From the NCBI GenBank assembly GCA_047495785.1, contig JBLDXI010000042.1, positions 1,240,001 to 1,304,000 on the forward strand: a DNA stretch of 64,000 nt, written 5' to 3'. This DNA is from Lepidodermella squamata. Its lineage: Eukaryota > Gastrotricha. The notes under the pieces are model-generated. The model searched no databases and was not told the DNA's origin. It was given only the letters and a program-made list of their open reading frames with translations. A program made the translations under genes and the position numbers. Below are positions 61,285 to 64,000 of this stretch, one piece after another. Positions within the stretch are counted from its first letter, which is position 1; every line of letters begins with the position of its first letter.

Positions 61285-62075
61285 CGTAATCGACTACGGA
61301 GAATCCGAATACGACATTCATTTTGTTAAAGCAATGATAATCCAATGATAATCACTTCAACAAATTTCGCGCTCGAGCAGCTGCGTTACGGACTACGGAG
61401 AATCCGAATATGACATTTATTTCATTATCGAAATATGATAACCCATGATAACCCTTCAAACCATTTTCGCCCTCCTTTTACCCACTTTCGCCGCGCCACT
61501 TGCGTATTTTCACCACGAGTTGCGTATCTTTCACCACCTAACAACTTACGACGCATCACTGTTGAGGTAAGAAACTTCGAACAAGCACTTCAAATTATGC
61601 GCCACATCGACCCATCGACATCGAGCTGCGTATCGCTGAGGACCATCTCATCATTGTTGTAAATTCAGTCATTCATGTACACTGATGATTGTTATACGTT
61701 ATACGTATGTGTTCCTTGTGATATGAGTTCTTTGAGAACCTTGTGGAATATGTGTTAAACGTGATTCACCACAAAAGATCCGCCTTGAAACACAGCTAAC
61801 TTACACTGCCTTTTTGTGTCCATTGCCATAGAAGGTGCATTTTGCACATTAATCTATGGGTTTACCCGTAATCGACTACGGAGAATCCGAATATGACATC
61901 CATTTTATTATAAAGCAATCCTAACCCCATGATAATCCTTCCAATAATTTTCCAAAAATGTTCCGGCTCGCGCGGCTGCGCCGCACTCGCTGAAAGAGTT
62001 GCGTAACTTTAACCACCTTACAACTTAACGAATCCTCACCGATGAGGTAAGAAACTTGCAAGTGTGAATATGCAC
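61285..62075 (+). repeat. Repeated hairpin-bearing block in right flank
   Basis: The core GGAGAATCCGAATA(T/C)GACAT occurs near 61,300, 61,397 and 61,876, each followed by a TTCATTTTGTTA-like stretch and a CCAATGATAATC-like tail. The second and third copies are part of a longer duplication of about 480 bp: CACCACCTAACAACTTACGA...GAGGTAAGAAACTT (to about 61,575) and CCACCTTACAACTTAACGAA...GAGGTAAGAAACTT (to about 62,058). No gene is supported here. Confidence 0.55.
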
Positions 62076-63170
62076 AGTTTCACATAGCAAAAACCAGCAA
62101 GTTGGACATGGCACCCCATTAAAAAACCAAATTAGCCAAATTAGCTGAACATGTTCTTTACGAAGAAATGTTTCATATTTCGACGTTTTCGTCATCAACA
62201 ATTTTTTATATTATTTAATTCAACCCTGCTTGATATTTTACAAACATTATTCGAAACTTCTAAGAAAGGTCCATAAAGTTTCACATTTCACAAAATGCAT
62301 TTTTATTTTTCATTCATGCTACTACGAAGTACTAATGATAGCGCGGTACAATAACAAACACGTTGACATATGATATCTCAACGAAGCCGTCATTCACCAG
62401 ATCTGGATACGGAATCCTCGCCACTTAATTCAACGTTGATTAATATTTTGCAAACATTTTTCGAAACTTTTAAGTATCCCAGTAGGGTCCAAAAAGTTCA
62501 ACATTTCCCTTGACAATACCCTCGGGAAGTAGCTGTAGCGCCAGTTTTTTCGAGCTGTACGGCTCTGTGATGCATTACTCAAATTTCGAACTCGTAAATG
62601 GGAGGGAAACCAGATCCTTCACAACTTCACTGGTCTTCTTTTTATAACAAAATCATTCCATCCCATATCTTGCGTCACACGCCGCGTTCGCACGCGCATG
62701 ATTGAGGTTGGAGGTCTTCGACTTTAAAATGATAACCCTACCAGCAATCCGTGCTAACGATTACGTCAGCCGGGAAAGTTCATCTTTTTCGGACCTTCAT
62801 CAGCGGGAACGATTACGTCTCATAAAAAAACTAGTTGTTCCCTTCCACGGTCCCGTATATTTCGCGTTGCAGAGATTGTGGATGTTCCCCAGGCAAAATT
62901 GAACTTTAAAGTACAAGTTCCCAACTGCCGTATCGCGCGGAATAATTACTGCAAAGGTTTACCTGCCATTCTCGTTATCACTTCTAAATAACGTAAAACA
63001 GTCTCGTATCAATTTCGTTGATTTTCGATTTTCACTACATTTAAGGAAAATATATAGTTGGTGCTTGACGTACCGAAAAATGAGTGTGTAGTCTGATTCA
63101 ATGTTAGGGTTCGTATTGTTCGCTTTTAGAGCGGCGTCCTTTTCAAGCTTCACTTTCCGCCCCGTTCACT
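62076..63170. other. AT-rich right flank without recognised gene
   Basis: No coding region is supported; short open frames have no family features. Satellite-like fragments are visible near 62,178-62,260 (TTCGACGTTTTCGTCATCAA, TTCAACCCTGCTTGATATTT, TTCGAAACTTC) and 62,425-62,475. A CGTATCGCGCGGAATAATTA sequence at about 62,931 resembles part of intron 8 of units 2-4. Confidence 0.5.
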
Positions 63171-63600
63171 TTCAAAGGAAGGTCGAGGGTTCGAACCCAA
63201 GCTTTCGTTGAACTGCTCTCTAATGATTTCTGTCAACATGCTCTCGCTGTTGGCGATATTTGGTCATCGACTTCAATTCAACTTCAATTCAATCCTTGTC
63301 ATTCAATTGTAACCTCAACAATTTGTTTTTCAAGAAATTACCGAAACTTCGGATAGTCGTTGGTTCGAACCCAAACCCTCGTTCAACTGCTCAGCAACGA
63401 TTTCTTTCATCCGTATGCTCTCAATCTTGGCGTTAACGTCGTTACCGAAATCGATTTACCTTGTACATGTTATTCAATCGCACCCTGCTTGAATTAGTAT
63501 GCCAATTTTTTGAAAATTTAAAAGTTAAAAGGTCGAGGTTTCGAACCCAAGCTTTCGTTGAACTGCTTTGTGATGATTTCGTTCTCCTTCATGCAGCCAG
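63170..63600 (+). repeat. Diverged satellite monomers, about 175 bp period
   Basis: TTCGAACCCAA followed by CTCGTT/TTCGTTGAACTGCTC recurs at about 63,195, 63,365 and 63,541 (spacings near 173-177 bp), followed by GATTTC, ATGCTCTC, TTGGCGTTAACGTC and GTCATTCAATTGTA blocks in the same order as the 180-bp satellite. These are older relatives of the arrays inside the transposon units. Confidence 0.65.
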
Positions 63601-63699
63601 AAGCTCTTGACGTCTAAATGCTCTCGTTTTCGGCGTCAACGTCATTACCGAGATCGATTCAGTTTGTACATTCAATCGCTCCCTCCTTCAATTTTTATA

Positions 63700-64000
63700 A
63701 CAATCTCGTCATCAGTGACATGGATTCTACCAATTCATGTCATTCAATTGTTACCCCGATTAATTTTTACAACAAACCTATCGAAACTTCGAAACTTAAC
63801 TTAAATTATATTATCCAACCTTCATGTTTTGTTATTTGCGTTCTCGTCATCAGTGTCATCGATTCTCCCAATTCATGTCATTCAGTTGTTACCCCGATTA
63901 ATTTTTACAACAACCTCTCGAAACTTCGAAACTTTAGCTCAAACCTTCTTGTTTTGTTCTTTTTGCGTTCTCGTCATCAGTGACATGGATTCTACCAATT
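63700..64000 (+). repeat. Short satellite-related tandem repeat, about 130-137 bp period
   Basis: TCTCGTCATCAGTG(A/T)CAT recurs at about 63,705, 63,842 and 63,971, each followed by TTCATGTCATTCA(A/G)TTGTTACC and CGAAACTTCGAAAC. The array runs out of the window. Blocks match the monomer of units 2-4 (GCCATCAGCAACGTCG, TTCATGTCAATTAATTTTAC), so this is another branch of the same family. Confidence 0.65.

Larger units (their letters stand above)
46257..61370 (+). mobile_element. Helitron-like tandem unit 4 (right-edge unit)
   Basis: Longest of the near-identical units (start codon 15,175 bp after that of unit 3), mainly through one additional satellite monomer. It matches unit 2 through the gene and up to about 60,752, then switches within a few bases to a diverged version of the 3' tract that runs to about 61,370, where alignment to the inter-unit spacer is lost. 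This is the right edge of the array. Confidence 0.8.

Noticed and set aside
1-61370. Assembly duplication as the full explanation of the four units
   Set aside because: Units carry private differences (extra monomer, small indels, intron 10 insertion, diverged edges), so they are not simple copies of one assembled stretch; collapse or mis-order cannot be excluded without reads.
61435-63983. Short open frames in the right flank
   Set aside because: They lie in AT-rich or satellite-like DNA, lack motifs, and have no splice pattern.

Overview
The window is eukaryotic repeat DNA. Coding exons are separated by mostly 45-60 bp introns with GT donors and often (T)TTTCAG acceptors, and an AATAAA signal follows the gene. 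The short introns and acceptor style suggest a nematode, but nothing in the window proves the host species.

Almost all of it (1 to about 61,370) is a head-to-tail tandem array of four copies of one approximately 15 kb unit, all on the + strand. The start codon of the single large gene recurs at 4984, 19859, 34852 and 50027 (spacings 14,875, 14,993 and 15,175). Each unit contains, in order: a tRNA-Ser-like remnant on the minus strand; a leader; a 180-bp satellite array (about 17, 11, 11 and 12 monomers in units 1-4); a chain of short hairpins followed by AATAAA; one 24- or 25-exon gene; a poly(A) signal; and a GC-rich tract of about 550 bp packed with perfect hairpins.

The spliced product (about 2,680 aa) has two zinc-finger-like motifs with identical spacing, a third Cys cluster, long unassigned regions, a Helitron Rep nuclease (TCN motif, HLH metal site, Y-x3-Y tyrosine pair), a PIF1-like SF1B helicase (Walker A, EE Walker B, GDFAQL, SRCRSLD), and a C-terminal GIY-YIG nuclease-like domain. 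The unit is therefore an autonomous Helitron-like rolling-circle transposon with an extra nuclease. All four copies appear intact.

Units 2-4 are almost identical. Unit 1 is a mosaic: it is diverged from 1 to about 9,728 and again at about 10,684-11,264, but nearly identical to the others elsewhere. Unit 4 switches to a diverged 3' end at about 60,753. This is the pattern expected of an array whose interior is homogenised and whose edges are not.

The right flank (61,370-64,000) holds a duplicated hairpin-bearing repeat and diverged relatives of the 180-bp satellite. No other protein gene is supported there. I see no prokaryotic genes, rRNA or CRISPR.
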